From Rhodococcus tukisamuensis NBRC 100609 (GTDB lineage Bacteria; Actinomycetota; Actinomycetes; Mycobacteriales; Mycobacteriaceae), in contig NZ_BCXG01000002.1 in assembly GCF_001894985.1 (NCBI RefSeq), positions 186,001-250,000 on the forward strand: a stretch of 64,000 nucleotides of DNA. Reading direction: 5' to 3'. The translations under genes and the position numbers were made by a program. This document shows, one piece after another, positions 35,171 through 44,413 of the stretch (position 1 is the first letter of the stretch; the number at the start of each line of letters is the position of its first letter). The notes under the pieces are model-generated. The model saw nothing but the letters and a program-made list of their open reading frames with translations. It made no database searches and had not been told where the DNA came from.

Positions 35171-36261
35171 GCGCGTCCTTTCGAGTTCACTGTCTTGACG
35201 AGTTTGCCGACGGCAGGGCGCAACGGGACGTCGAGCGCGTCGTAGAGTCCGGGTTCGGCGTCCACCAGCCAGTCGATGGCGCTCACCAGTCGACCGACCG
35301 CCGTGGCGTTTCCGCCGGCGGACCGGCTGCCGTCCTCGTCGGTGCACTCGACGGACACCTCGATGCGCGGGCGGCCCTCGATGATCACCCGGTGGGCGCC
35401 GTCGCCGTCCGGCGGCATCGGCCAGTCGGTGGCACAGGTCGGATGGATGCGGGTGACGTGCTCGACGACGATCCGGGGCTCGCCGTCGACGATGCCCTGT
35501 ACCTCGAACCGCACCGCGCCCTGGGTGCCGGCCTCGAAGTCGCCCATCGTGGTGGTGGTGACGGTCTCGTCGAGCGCGCGCCGGTCCAGGGTCTCGCGGA
35601 TCTCGTCGAGTTCGACACCCAGCGCCCGCGCCATCATCCGGATCTGTCCGCCCCACACCATCGTCGGGATCGTCGGCGCGATCATCGGCGGCAGGTAGTC
35701 CATCGGCTGGCCCATGCCGACCAGGTAGCGCACCGAGTCCGGCTGGTCGTAGGTGGAGTAGTCGAAGATCTCCTGGCAGCGGATCACGTCGACGGTGCTG
35801 CCGAGCCCGCTGAGCAGCAGCGGCAGCACGTCGTTGCCCCAGCCGGGGTCGACGCCGGACGCGAACAGCGAGCCGCCGCCCTCCGCGATCGCGGCGAGCA
35901 CCGGATCCCGCAGCTCGGGCGGGGCGTTGGTCGGGTCGTAGAGCGGGTACAGCGCGGGACTGACGACGACGGCGCCGGCGCGGATCGCGCGGCAGATGTC
36001 GGCCAGCGCGTCGTCGGGCCGGATGTCGCCGGACGCCGCGTACACCACGGCCGCGGGGCCGGCGGCCAGCACCGCGTCGATGTCGTCGGTCGCGGCGACC
36101 CCCAGGTTGCAGCCGAGCCCGGACAGGTCGCCGGCGTCGCGGCCGACCTTGTCGGGGTTGTTCACGAGCACGTTCGTGAGCTCGAGCAGCGGGTGCGCCT
36201 CGACGGCGCGGATGGCCGCGCGTCCGACATTTCCGGTACCCCAGACAACCGTTGAGATCAT
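35167..36261 (-). CDS. Dihydrodipicolinate-reductase-like NAD(P)-dependent dehydrogenase
   Basis: This 364-residue protein starts with a Rossmann loop VVWGTGNVGRAAIRAV (residues 5-20) and continues with ASGVDPGWGNDVLPLLLSG near 155-173 and DYSTYDQPDSVRY near 185. The pattern matches the DapB-like/2,4-diaminopentanoate dehydrogenase-like group common in actinomycetes; substrate unknown. A paralogue with the same layout lies at 43300-44367. The ATG at 36261 begins the Rossmann strand. The stop overlaps the AhpD-like start by 4 bases. Confidence 0.78.
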   Translation of the reverse strand: MISTVVWGTGNVGRAAIRAVEAHPLLELTNVLVNNPDKVGRDAGDLSGLGCNLGVAATDDIDAVLAAGPAAVVYAASGDIRPDDALADICRAIRAGAVVVSPALYPLYDPTNAPPELRDPVLAAIAEGGGSLFASGVDPGWGNDVLPLLLSGLGSTVDVIRCQEIFDYSTYDQPDSVRYLVGMGQPMDYLPPMIAPTIPTMVWGGQIRMMARALGVELDEIRETLDRRALDETVTTTTMGDFEAGTQGAVRFEVQGIVDGEPRIVVEHVTRIHPTCATDWPMPPDGDGAHRVIIEGRPRIEVSVECTDEDGSRSAGGNATAVGRLVSAIDWLVDAEPGLYDALDVPLRPAVGKLVKTVNSKGRA

Positions 36262-36335
36262 GGGCGGGAGGCTACCGAGTTGGAATACGTTCTCGTGGCC
36301 GTTCCGGCCACGAAGACCCCTGCGAGGCAAAGAAA

Positions 36336-36367
36336 AAGGACGGACCGGGGGTGACCGGTCCGTCCTT
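36336..36367 (-). terminator. Intrinsic terminator of purSQ
   Basis: AAGGACGGACCGG (36336-36348) pairs with CCGGTCCGTCCTT (36355-36367), a 13-bp stem with a 6-base loop. On the minus strand it is followed by TTTCT, so it ends purQ transcription 20 bases after the stop codon; CTTCTTGTCTT on the other strand could also serve plus-strand transcripts. Confidence 0.85.
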
Positions 36368-36387
36368 CTTGTCTTGCGCTGCTGGAC

Positions 36388-37065
36388 TCAGGCGGTGAGC
36401 ACCGCGTCCAGAGCCGAGTAGAACAGGCCGAGGCCGTCGTCACTGGGACCGGTGAGGGCCTCGGTGGCGTGCTCGGGGTGCGGCATCAGTCCGACCACGC
36501 GACCGTTCTCGGAGGCGATGCCGGCGATGCCACGCTTGGAGCCGTTCGGGTTGTCGCCCGCGTAGCGGAAGACCACGCGGCCCTCACCCTCGAGCTCGTC
36601 GAGGACCCGCTCGGACGCCTGGTAGCGGCCCTCACCGGACTTGAGCGGCACCAGGATCTCGGCGCCGGACTCGTACCGCGAGGACCAGGCTGTCGAGGTG
36701 GACTCCACCTTGAGCCACTGGTCGCGGCAGATGAAGTGCAGTCCCTCGTTGCGGGTGAGCGCGCCGGGGAGCAGGCCCGCCTCGCACAGCACCTGGAAGC
36801 CGTTGCAGATGCCCAGGACGGGCATGCCGCCCTGCGCGGCCTTGACGACCTCGCCCATCACCGGGGCGAACCGGGCGATGGCGCCGCAGCGCAGGTAGTC
36901 GCCGTAGGAGAAGCCGCCGGGCACGATCACCGCGTCGACACCCTTGAGGTCGGCGTCGCCGTGCCAGAGGTTGACGGCCTCGCCACCGGCGAGGTTGACC
37001 GCGCGCACCGCGTCGACGTCGTCGAGGGTGCCGGGGAAGGTGATGACTCCGATGCGGGTGCTCAC
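36388..37065 (-). CDS. purQ: Phosphoribosylformylglycinamidine synthase subunit PurQ
   Basis: PurQ (225 residues) is the glutaminase of the FGAM synthase complex. The class I amidotransferase nucleophile is Cys87 in [10 protein letters not shown], and the His/Glu pair is in MPHPEHAT near 196. The N-terminus [19 protein letters not shown] is typical. It overlaps purS by 4 bases, and a strong intrinsic terminator follows. It supplies ammonia to PurL, encoded 6.2 kb away. Confidence 0.96.
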   Translation of the reverse strand: MSTRIGVITFPGTLDDVDAVRAVNLAGGEAVNLWHGDADLKGVDAVIVPGGFSYGDYLRCGAIARFAPVMGEVVKAAQGGMPVLGICNGFQVLCEAGLLPGALTRNEGLHFICRDQWLKVESTSTAWSSRYESGAEILVPLKSGEGRYQASERVLDELEGEGRVVFRYAGDNPNGSKRGIAGIASENGRVVGLMPHPEHATEALTGPSDDGLGLFYSALDAVLTA

Positions 37066-37298
37066 TGGACTCGGGTGACCTTCCAGTCCTCGATCACCGT
37101 GTTCGCCAGCAGCGACTCGGCGATCTCCGAAAGCTCGGCGTCGGTGACGCTGTCGTCGACCTCGAGTTCGAAACGCTTGCCCTGTCGCACGTCGGCGACG
37201 CCGGCGTGCCCGAGGCGGCCGAGAGCGCCGACAATGGCCTGGCCTTGCGGATCGAGAATCTCGGTCTTGGGCATGACATCGACAACGACACGGGCCAC
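37062..37298 (-). CDS. purS: Phosphoribosylformylglycinamidine synthase subunit PurS
   Basis: PurS is the 78-residue bridging subunit of the PurLQS complex. It reads [20 protein letters not shown] at the start, then [17 protein letters not shown] and a closing [16 protein letters not shown], all standard. The GTG at 37298 is preferred because GAGGAG lies 7-12 bases upstream and upstream in-frame codons are not conserved in composition. Its stop overlaps the purQ start. Confidence 0.94.
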   Translation of the reverse strand: MARVVVDVMPKTEILDPQGQAIVGALGRLGHAGVADVRQGKRFELEVDDSVTDAELSEIAESLLANTVIEDWKVTRVQ

Positions 37299-37465
37299 GT
37301 GCTGCTCCTCGCTAGGTGCTCCGGTACCGCCCGGCACAGACCACCGGGCAACAGGCAGTTTACCGGTCCGCCCCGCCGCTCTCTGCACCGACTGAGCTGT
37401 CCGTTCGTTCGGTCGCGACAATCGGTGTGATGCGCGCACATTCGCCGCCGCGCATACTCGTCTGC

Positions 37466-38113
37466 ATGCGACTGACCCACTTCGGACACTCCTGCGTGCT
37501 CGTCGAGCTGGGCGGCGCGACCGTCCTGTTCGACCCCGGCAGCTTCTCGCACGGCTTCGAGGGCATCACCGGCCTGGACGCCATCCTGATCACCCACCAG
37601 CACCCCGACCACGTCGACGTGAACCGGCTGCCCGCCCTGCTCGAGGCGAACCCCGGTGCGGCGCTGTACTCGGACCCGCAGACCGCGGCGCAGCTCGGCG
37701 GGTCCTGGACCGGCGTGCACGCGGGCGACACCTTCAACGTCCGCGACGTGCTGGTGACCGGGGCTGGCGGGCGGCACGCGGTGATCCACCCTGACCTCCC
37801 GGTGATCGACAACACCGCGTTCCTGCTGGGCAGCGCGGACCGGCCGGCCCAGCTGATGCACCCCGGCGACTCGCTGTTCGTGCCCGAGCAGCCGGTCGAC
37901 GTGCTCGCCGTCCCGGCGGTCGCGCCGTGGATGAAGATCTCCGAGACCGTCGACTACCTGCGGGCCGTCGCGCCGCGGGTGGCCGTGCCGATCCACCAGG
38001 GCATCATCAACGACCCGGGGACCCGCATCTACTACGGTCGGCTCACCGAGATGGCACCCGACGGCACCGAGTTCCGGGTGCTCCCGGCGGAGGACGCCAC
38101 CGAGGTCGCCTGA
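37466..38113 (+). CDS. MBL-fold metal-dependent hydrolase
   Basis: This 215-residue metallo-beta-lactamase-fold protein opens MRLTHFGHSCVLVELGGATVLFDPG and has the metal motif THQHPDHVD (His44, His46, Asp48, His49), a later His in LMHPGDSLF and AVPIHQG. It fits the UlaG-like/YycJ-like group (M. tuberculosis Rv0786c). The substrate is not evident. ATG 37466 starts the fold; an upstream ATG at 37430 would add 12 residues. It converges with the deacetylase gene with a 2-base gap. Confidence 0.82.
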   Translation: MRLTHFGHSCVLVELGGATVLFDPGSFSHGFEGITGLDAILITHQHPDHVDVNRLPALLEANPGAALYSDPQTAAQLGGSWTGVHAGDTFNVRDVLVTGAGGRHAVIHPDLPVIDNTAFLLGSADRPAQLMHPGDSLFVPEQPVDVLAVPAVAPWMKISETVDYLRAVAPRVAVPIHQGIINDPGTRIYYGRLTEMAPDGTEFRVLPAEDATEVA

Positions 38114-38115
38114 AC

Positions 38116-38817
38116 TCAGGCCACCCGGATACCCGGCCCGCCCTCCCAGCGGTAGGCGGCCGGGCGGGCCTCGTGGTGCAGCGCGAGGTCGACGGCGTCG
38201 AGGACGGCCTGCCGTGGGCCGGGCGAGGCCAGTTGCCTCGCGGAGATCGCCAGCCGCACCAGGGCACCGCGTCGGGCGGTCCGGCCGGCCCCGAGCACCA
38301 GGGCCCGGCACCACCATGGCTCCGCCCGGAACCCCTCGCCGATGCCGAACACCCGACCGCGCTCCACCGTGCCGCGGCCGAGGTCGTGCACGGCTGTCAG
38401 GCCGGCCAGCAGGCGGAAACCGGTGGGCACCAACGCGGACACCGCGCCGGGCGAGGCGATCCACCGCGGCGGCGCGAACGCCCGGGTCCGCAGGCCGGTC
38501 TGTTCCATCACCCGGTCCGCTGCCGTCAGCCGTAGCGTCGCCTCGTGCTCACGCAGCGCGGCGAACTCGGCGCGGCGCTTCTTGGTGGCGGCCTGGTCGT
38601 AGCCGTGCAGCACGATGGCGTCGCCGTGCTCCTGCCGCTCCCGCAGCCACTGCTGGGTCGGCTCGTCCTTGGCCAGCCGGTACTTGTCCTTGAGCCGCGG
38701 CGCGACGAGCAGCGACAGCGACACCCCGCGACTGTCCATCTCCGACGCGAACCCGGCCACCAGTTCGGTGGTCTCGACGCGGATTCCGGATACCGACACG
38801 ATCAGTTGCCCGGTCAT
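38116..38817 (-). CDS. DUF2334 polysaccharide deacetylase-like protein
   Basis: This 233-residue protein has the DUF2334 layout of NodB-like deacetylases: an N-terminal LIVSVSGIRVETT strand, LLVAPRLKDKY near 37, the metal-site HGYDQ near 71 and FAPPRWIASPGAV near 113. It lacks a signal peptide, so it probably acts inside the cell or on a glycolipid precursor. The M. tuberculosis counterpart (Rv0787) lies at the same place beside purS. Activity is inferred from the fold. Confidence 0.75.
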   Translation of the reverse strand: MTGQLIVSVSGIRVETTELVAGFASEMDSRGVSLSLLVAPRLKDKYRLAKDEPTQQWLRERQEHGDAIVLHGYDQAATKKRRAEFAALREHEATLRLTAADRVMEQTGLRTRAFAPPRWIASPGAVSALVPTGFRLLAGLTAVHDLGRGTVERGRVFGIGEGFRAEPWWCRALVLGAGRTARRGALVRLAISARQLASPGPRQAVLDAVDLALHHEARPAAYRWEGGPGIRVA

Positions 38818-38870
38818 GCCCTCAGCATGAACCCCGAAGGTTAACGGACGCTGAAACCCGCCGAAACGAT

Positions 38871-38926
38871 CGAACGGGAGTTCCGGGTCGGATCCGACCT
38901 CGAACCCGACCCTGAACTCCCGTTCG
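38871..38926 (-). terminator. Nested hairpin terminator downstream of the glutathione peroxidase gene
   Basis: CGAACGGGAGTTC (38871-38883) pairs with GAACTCCCGTTCG (38914-38926), 13 bp, and encloses a second palindrome GGTCGGATCCGACC (38886-38899). It lies 16 bases after the peroxidase stop codon and before the start of the deacetylase gene. Confidence 0.7.
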
Positions 38927-38941
38927 GCCTGTGGCCAGCGA

Positions 38942-39436
38942 CTAGCGCGGCAGGACGGCCTCGATGGCCGCGACGACCTCCGGCGCGTCCGGCTCGGTGC
39001 GCGGACGGAACCGGTTCACCACGGTGCCGTCGGGCGCGATCAGGAACTTCTCGAAGTTCCACTGGATGTCGCCTGCCGCGCCGTCCGCGTCGGCCGCCGT
39101 GGTCAGCTCCGCGTACAGCGGGTGCCGACCCTCCCCGTTGACCTCGATCTTCTCCAGCAGCGGGAAGGTGACGCCGTAGGTGGCCGAGCAGAACTCGGCG
39201 ATCTCGTCGGCGGTGCCCGGCTCCTGGCCCATGAACTGGTTGCACGGCACGCCGACGACGGTGAGGCCGCGGTCCGCGTACTCGGTGGCCAGCTTCTCCA
39301 GCGCTGTGTACTGCGGGGTCAGGCCGCACTTGGAGGCGACGTTCACCACGAGGACCGCGCGGCCGTCGTAGTCGCCGAGCGAGGTGGGTACGCCGCCGAG
39401 CGTGTTGATACCGATGTTCTGTACGGGAGTTGTCAT
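38942..39436 (-). CDS. Glutathione peroxidase family (thioredoxin-type) peroxidase
   Basis: This 164-residue enzyme reduces peroxides. The peroxidatic residue is Cys37 in VNVASKCGLTPQY (cysteine, not selenocysteine), with the conserved GVPCNQFMGQEPG near 71 and IQWNFEKFLI near 129 completing the tetrad and a likely resolving Cys. Because glutathione is absent in mycothiol producers, thioredoxin or mycothiol-based reduction is expected. ATG 39436 gives the family length; the upstream in-frame extension is not conserved. Confidence 0.9.
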   Translation of the reverse strand: MTTPVQNIGINTLGGVPTSLGDYDGRAVLVVNVASKCGLTPQYTALEKLATEYADRGLTVVGVPCNQFMGQEPGTADEIAEFCSATYGVTFPLLEKIEVNGEGRHPLYAELTTAADADGAAGDIQWNFEKFLIAPDGTVVNRFRPRTEPDAPEVVAAIEAVLPR

Positions 39437-39485
39437 GGGCACCAACGTAGCCACGGCGATCCCCCGGCGCAGCACCGAGCCGGAG

Positions 39486-40901
39486 TCAGCTGTGGACGAG
39501 CGGTCGCGCGGGCTCGGCGACCCGTGCCGGCGCCTGATCCCGGTCCCGATCCCGGCCCTGATCCTCGGACCGGTCCTCGTCGAGCATGGTGGCCTCGTCG
39601 AAGGGCAGCTCGCCGGCCAGCACCGCGTTGACCCGGTCCCGGTCGACGGTCTTGGTCCAGGCGCCGATCAGCAGCGTCGCGACGGCATTGCCGGAGAAGT
39701 TCGTGACCGCGCGGGCCTCGGACATGAACCGGTCGATGCCGACGATCACGCCGACGCCGTCGAGCAGATCGGGGCGGTGGCTCTGCAGGCCGCCCGCCAG
39801 GGTGGCCAGCCCGGCTCCGGTGACGCCGGCCGCGCCCTTGGAGGCGATGATCATGAACACCAGCAGCGAGAGCTGCTCGGTCAGCGAGAGCGGCTGCCCC
39901 ATCGCGTCGGCGATGAAGATCGACGCCATGGTCAGGTAGATCGCGGTGCCGTCGAGGTTGAACGAGTATCCGGTCGGGACGACGACGCCGACGGTGCTGC
40001 GCTCGACGCCGACGTGCTCCATCTTCGCGATCAGGCGCGGCAGCGCCGACTCGGACGACGAGGTCGCGAAGATCAGCAGGTACTCGCGGGCCAGGTACTT
40101 CACCAGCTTGAAGATCGAGAATCCGGTGGCCAGGCGCAGCAGGCTGCCGAGCACGCCGAAGACGAAGATCAGGCAGGTCAGGTAGAAACCGATCATCAGG
40201 GTGCCCAGCTGCACGACCGCGCCGAGGCCGGTCTGCCCGACCACGTTGGCCATCGCGCCGAAGGCGCCGATCGGCGCGAGCCACAGGATCATCGACAGGA
40301 TCTTGAAGACCAGCTTCTGGAGGTGTCCGACGCCCTTGAGGATCGGCTCGCCCTGCTTGCCCAGGGCCTGCACGCCGAAGCCGACCAGCAGCGCCACGAA
40401 CAGCGTCTGCAGGACACTGCCGGCGGTCAGCGCCGACAGCAGCGACGTCGGGATGATCGAGGCGATGAAGTCCATCGTCCCGCCGGCGCCGTGCGCCTGG
40501 TCGGCCAGTGCCGCACCCTGACCGGCGGTCGCCGCGGAGATGTCGAGGCCGCTGCCCGGTTCCAGCAGGTTGCCGACGACCAGACCGATGCCGAGAGCCA
40601 CGGTCGACATGCCGATGAAGTAGGCCAACGCGAGCCCGCCGACCCGGCCGACCTTGGCCGCGGCCTTCACCGACCCGATGCCCAGCACGATGGTGCAGAA
40701 GATGACGGGGCTGATCATCATCTTGATCAGCGAGACGAACAGCGTCCCGAGCACGCCGAAGGACTTGCCGACGTCCGGCGCCAGCCAGCCGACGAGGATG
40801 CCGCCGATCACGGCGATCACGACACCGATGTACAGCCAGTGGGTGCGGTCACGCTTGCTGACCGTCGCCTCTGGGGCCTGGTCCTGGATGGTCGCACTCA
40901 T
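39486..40901 (-). CDS. dctA: C4-dicarboxylate/cation symporter
   Basis: This 471-residue transporter of the DAACS family imports succinate, fumarate, malate or aspartate with protons or sodium. About eight membrane spans plus two re-entrant loops are visible; the serine-rich loop SSSESALPRLIAKME near 282 and GYSFNLDGTAIYLTMASIFIA near 311 are diagnostic. It is divergent from a CitA/DcuS-type kinase gene 120 bases away, which probably controls it. ATG 40901 has AGAGGA 6 bases upstream. Confidence 0.93.
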   Translation of the reverse strand: MSATIQDQAPEATVSKRDRTHWLYIGVVIAVIGGILVGWLAPDVGKSFGVLGTLFVSLIKMMISPVIFCTIVLGIGSVKAAAKVGRVGGLALAYFIGMSTVALGIGLVVGNLLEPGSGLDISAATAGQGAALADQAHGAGGTMDFIASIIPTSLLSALTAGSVLQTLFVALLVGFGVQALGKQGEPILKGVGHLQKLVFKILSMILWLAPIGAFGAMANVVGQTGLGAVVQLGTLMIGFYLTCLIFVFGVLGSLLRLATGFSIFKLVKYLAREYLLIFATSSSESALPRLIAKMEHVGVERSTVGVVVPTGYSFNLDGTAIYLTMASIFIADAMGQPLSLTEQLSLLVFMIIASKGAAGVTGAGLATLAGGLQSHRPDLLDGVGVIVGIDRFMSEARAVTNFSGNAVATLLIGAWTKTVDRDRVNAVLAGELPFDEATMLDEDRSEDQGRDRDRDQAPARVAEPARPLVHS

Positions 40902-41021
40902 CGGTGTTCCTCTGATCGAATGGCAACGAAGTGACGGCACTCACGTCGAGTCACGGAGAATTCTGCGGGCGCGCCCGAAACCGATGAAGATTGTGTTCAT
41001 TACGTTCACGAGAGGAGCGCG

Positions 41022-42602
41022 GTGGCCCGCCGATCGCCCCGACGGCCGATGAGCCTCGCCCGCCAACTCCTGCTGCTGCAGGTCGCGGTGCTGGCGCTGG
41101 TCATCGCCGCGGGCACGGCGCTGGGCATCGTCGACCAGCTCCGCGACAGCGACGACGCCAACCGGCGCGAGGTGACGGCGGTCGCCGAGACCCTGGCATT
41201 GTCGGACTCGACCGCCGCCGCACTGCGCTCCCCCGACCCGACCGCGCTGCTGCAGCCGGAGACCGAACGCATCCGGCAGGCCACCGGCGTCGACTTCATC
41301 GTGGTGATGGCGCCCGACCGCACCCGGTACACCCACACCAACCCGGCCCTGATCGGGCAGCCCTTCGGCGGGAACATCGACCGCGCCCTCACCGGCGAGA
41401 CGTTCACCGAGACCTACGCCGGCTCGCTGGGCCCGTCCGTCCGGGCCGTGACGCCGGTCTACGACGACGGCACCCTGGTCGGGTTGGTCGCGGTCGGCAT
41501 CACCCGTGCCCGGGTGGGCGCGGAGGTCGCGGCCAGCCTGCCCCTGCTCTTCACGCTCGCCGGTGCGGGCCTGGTCGCGTCGACCCTCGGCGCCCTGCTG
41601 CTCAGCCGACGGCTGCGCCGCCAGACGCTGGGACTGGCCCCGGACGAGCTGCGCCGGCTCTACGAGCACCACGACGCCGTGCTGCACTCCATCGGCGAGG
41701 GTCTGGTCGTGTTCGGCCGCGACGAGGAGGTGGCGGAACTGGTCAACGACGAGGCCCGACGACTGCTCGAGCTGCCCGACGGTCCGGTGCGGCTGGCGTC
41801 GCTGCCGGCGTCGTTGCGCCGCCTCGACCTCTCCGACGCCACCGATGCGGGCGACGAGGTGCACCTGACCATGAACCGGGTGCTCGTGGTAAACCGGCAT
41901 CCGGTCAACTGGGAGGGCCGCCGGATCGGCACGGTGCTGACCATCCGGGACCACACCGAACTCCAGGACGTGCTCGGTGAGCTCGACTCGGTGCGCGGGT
42001 TCGCCGAGACCCTGCGATCGCAGGCCCACGAGTCGGCGAACCGGCTGCACACGATCGTCACCATGGTCGAGCTCGGCCGCTACGACGAGGCCGTCGCCTT
42101 CGCCACCGACGAGCTGCGGCTCTCCCAGCAGCTCATCGACCGGCTGATGGCCACGGTCGAGGAGCCGGCCCTGGCGGCGCTGCTGCTGGGCAAGGTCGGA
42201 GAGGCGGCCGAGCGGGGCGTGACGCTGACCGTCACCGAGGACACCGCGCTCGGTCCGGTGCCGACGCTGCGGGCCCGGGAGCTGGTGACGCTGGTCGGCA
42301 ACCTCGTCGACAACGCCGTCGACGCCGCCCGCGACACCGACGACCCGTGGGTGGAAGTCTCGGTCCGGCAAGAGGACTCGATGCTGGTGATCCGGGTCGC
42401 CGACAGCGGACCCGGCCTGTCCCCGGACTCGTTGGCGAACGCGACCACCCGCGGGTACTCGACCAAGTCGGGTTCCCGGGGACTGGGGCTGGCGTTGGTC
42501 TCCCAGGTGGTCGGCCGCCACCGCGGCGTCCTGCGTGCCGAGCCGTCGCTGGGTTCGATGCTCGTCGTCGAGATCCCGCTGCCGCCAGGGGGCGGGTCGT
42601 GA
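41022..42602 (+). CDS. CitA/DcuS-type sensor histidine kinase
   Basis: This 526-residue membrane kinase has a span at residues 15-36, an extracytoplasmic PASc/PDC sensor domain (about 40-165; RIRQATGVDFIVVMAPDRTRYTHTNP), a second span near 168-192, a cytoplasmic PAS (200-315), the phosphoacceptor His near 336 in QAHESANRLHTI and a HATPase with LVDNAVDAARD and GSRGLGLALV. This is the layout of carboxylate sensors. The GTG has AGAGGAGC 5-12 bases upstream. Divergence from dctA and overlap with the regulator gene suggest it senses C4-dicarboxylates. Confidence 0.93.
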   Translation: MARRSPRRPMSLARQLLLLQVAVLALVIAAGTALGIVDQLRDSDDANRREVTAVAETLALSDSTAAALRSPDPTALLQPETERIRQATGVDFIVVMAPDRTRYTHTNPALIGQPFGGNIDRALTGETFTETYAGSLGPSVRAVTPVYDDGTLVGLVAVGITRARVGAEVAASLPLLFTLAGAGLVASTLGALLLSRRLRRQTLGLAPDELRRLYEHHDAVLHSIGEGLVVFGRDEEVAELVNDEARRLLELPDGPVRLASLPASLRRLDLSDATDAGDEVHLTMNRVLVVNRHPVNWEGRRIGTVLTIRDHTELQDVLGELDSVRGFAETLRSQAHESANRLHTIVTMVELGRYDEAVAFATDELRLSQQLIDRLMATVEEPALAALLLGKVGEAAERGVTLTVTEDTALGPVPTLRARELVTLVGNLVDNAVDAARDTDDPWVEVSVRQEDSMLVIRVADSGPGLSPDSLANATTRGYSTKSGSRGLGLALVSQVVGRHRGVLRAEPSLGSMLVVEIPLPPGGGS

Positions 42603-43288
42603 TCCGGGTCCTGATCGTCGAGGACGAGCCGCTGATCGCGCAGGCGCACCGCTCGTATGTCGAACGGGTGCCGGGGTTCTCGGTGCACGGCGTGGTGCAC
42701 ACCGGCAATGCCGCCGTGCGCGCCGTGGTCGCGGCGGGCGACACCGACGACCCGGTGGACCTCGTCCTGCTCGACTTCGGTCTGCCCGACGCCGGCGGCC
42801 TCGACGTCGCCGCCGCGCTGTCCGGCCTGCGCCCGCGACCGGACGTCATCGCGGTCACCTCCGCGCGCGACCTCGAGGTGGTGCGCACCGCAGTCGCCCG
42901 GGGCATCGCCGTGTACCTGCTCAAGCCGTTCACCTTCGCCGCATTCCGCGACAAGCTCGAGCGGTACCTCGAATTCCGCAACGCCCTGCCCGCAGGCCGG
43001 TCCGCCGCCGGACAGCACGAGATCGACCGGGCCATGGCCGCATTGCGCGGCTCCAGCGAACGCCCCGTGACCCCGAAAGGCGTTGCGCGGCAGACCCTCG
43101 ACCACGTCGCCTCCTGCGTCCGCGACGCCGACCGGGCGCTGACCGCCGCCGAGGTCGCGGCCGCAGTCGGGGTGTCCCGGGTGACCGCGTGGCGCTACCT
43201 GGAGCGGATGGCCGAGGACGGGCTGGTCGACCGGCGCACCGAGTACGGGCGCGCCGGCCGGCCCCAGGTGCGGTACGCCTGGCGCTGA
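42599..43288 (+). CDS. CitB/DcuR-type response regulator
   Basis: This 229-residue regulator has a receiver domain (VLIVEDEPLIAQAHRSYVE, phosphoacceptor Asp59 in LVLLDFGLPD, LLKPFTF near 107) and a C-terminal HTH (LTAAEVAAAVGVSRVTAWRYLERM) typical of CitB/DctR-like regulators. Its GTG overlaps the kinase stop (GTGA). The pair most likely activates the divergent dctA gene when dicarboxylates are present. Confidence 0.93.
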   Translation: MIRVLIVEDEPLIAQAHRSYVERVPGFSVHGVVHTGNAAVRAVVAAGDTDDPVDLVLLDFGLPDAGGLDVAAALSGLRPRPDVIAVTSARDLEVVRTAVARGIAVYLLKPFTFAAFRDKLERYLEFRNALPAGRSAAGQHEIDRAMAALRGSSERPVTPKGVARQTLDHVASCVRDADRALTAAEVAAAVGVSRVTAWRYLERMAEDGLVDRRTEYGRAGRPQVRYAWR

Positions 43289-43299
43289 GCGTCGTCCGT

Positions 43300-44367
43300 C
43301 TACGACCGGATGGTGCCCCGGCCCGGGATCACCGGCAGGTCGAGCGCGGACAGCAGTCCGGGCTTGGCGTCGCCGAGGTACGGGATCGCGTTGATCGCGC
43401 GCATCCCGGTGGCCAGGCACCCGCCGGTGATCGGGTTGTCGTCGAGTTCACCGCGGAAGACGGTCTCCTGGGTGATGTTCGGGCTGCCCTTGATGATCAC
43501 CCGGTACACGTCGTTCTCCACCGAGGTGGCCCGCGGCCAGTGCGTGGCCGCGTCGTTGGTGATCCGGTTGACGTGCTCGATGACGATCTTCGCCTCGTCG
43601 CCCACCCAGCCGCGGATCTCGAATCGCACCGCGGCGCACTGGCCGGGTTCGATGACGCCGAACTTGTACTCGATCGGCTCGGTGGCCGCCCACTTCTCGT
43701 AGACGGTGTCGATCCGGTCCAGCTTCACCCCCACCGCATCGGCGATCATCGGAATGGTGTGACCCCACGCGAAGATCAGCACCTCCGGGATCTCGAGCAC
43801 CGCCGCCTGCTCGATCGGCGCGCCGATTCCCATGGTCGGGCCGTAGTCACCCTCGTAGGTGGCGTAGTCCAGCAGTTCCTGCACCCGCACGCTGTCCACC
43901 CGCCCGCACACGCCCATCAGGGTCATCGGGAACAGGTCGTTGGCGAACCCGGGGTCGATCCCGGTGGTGAAGCAGGACTTTCCGCTCTCCTCGCAGGCCT
44001 GCTCGAGCGCGACCTTCATCTCCGGCGGGCACGGCTCGGGGTAGACCAGCGGCGTCATCGAGGTGGACACCACGTGCTTGCCGGACCGCAGGGCGGCGGT
44101 CATGTTGTCGATGTTCTGCACCGCGTACTCGGCGGTCGGGCCGTAGTACGCGACCGCGTCGGCGTCCAGCCGAAGGACCGCCTCCCAGTCCGTGGTGGCG
44201 GCGAGCCCGGCCGGCTCGGCGCCGATCAGGGTGCCGACGTCGACGCCGTCCTTCTCCGGGTCGTGCACGATGACGCCCACGAGCTCGAACTCCGGGTGGT
44301 CGAGGAGCTCACGGATGACGAGCTTGCCGACGACGCCGGTGCCCCAGACGATGACCTTGTGCTTCAT
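43300..44367 (-). CDS. Dihydrodipicolinate-reductase-like dehydrogenase (paralogue)
   Basis: This 355-residue protein has the Rossmann loop VIVWGTGVVGKLVIREL at the start, GIDPGFANDLFPMTLMGVCG near 150-170 and DYATYEGDYGP near 180, paralleling the protein at 35167-36261. It belongs to the actinobacterial DapB-like group; substrate unknown. It lies 46 bases downstream of an SDR gene in the same direction, and both are probably repressed by the divergent TetR. The pairing suggests a catabolic pathway for an alicyclic or steroid-like compound, but this is inference. Confidence 0.78.
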   Translation of the reverse strand: MKHKVIVWGTGVVGKLVIRELLDHPEFELVGVIVHDPEKDGVDVGTLIGAEPAGLAATTDWEAVLRLDADAVAYYGPTAEYAVQNIDNMTAALRSGKHVVSTSMTPLVYPEPCPPEMKVALEQACEESGKSCFTTGIDPGFANDLFPMTLMGVCGRVDSVRVQELLDYATYEGDYGPTMGIGAPIEQAAVLEIPEVLIFAWGHTIPMIADAVGVKLDRIDTVYEKWAATEPIEYKFGVIEPGQCAAVRFEIRGWVGDEAKIVIEHVNRITNDAATHWPRATSVENDVYRVIIKGSPNITQETVFRGELDDNPITGGCLATGMRAINAIPYLGDAKPGLLSALDLPVIPGRGTIRS

Positions 44368-44413
44368 GCCTACTGCCTTTCAAGAATTGTTGTGCGTCAA
44401 CAGGTTCCGAACT

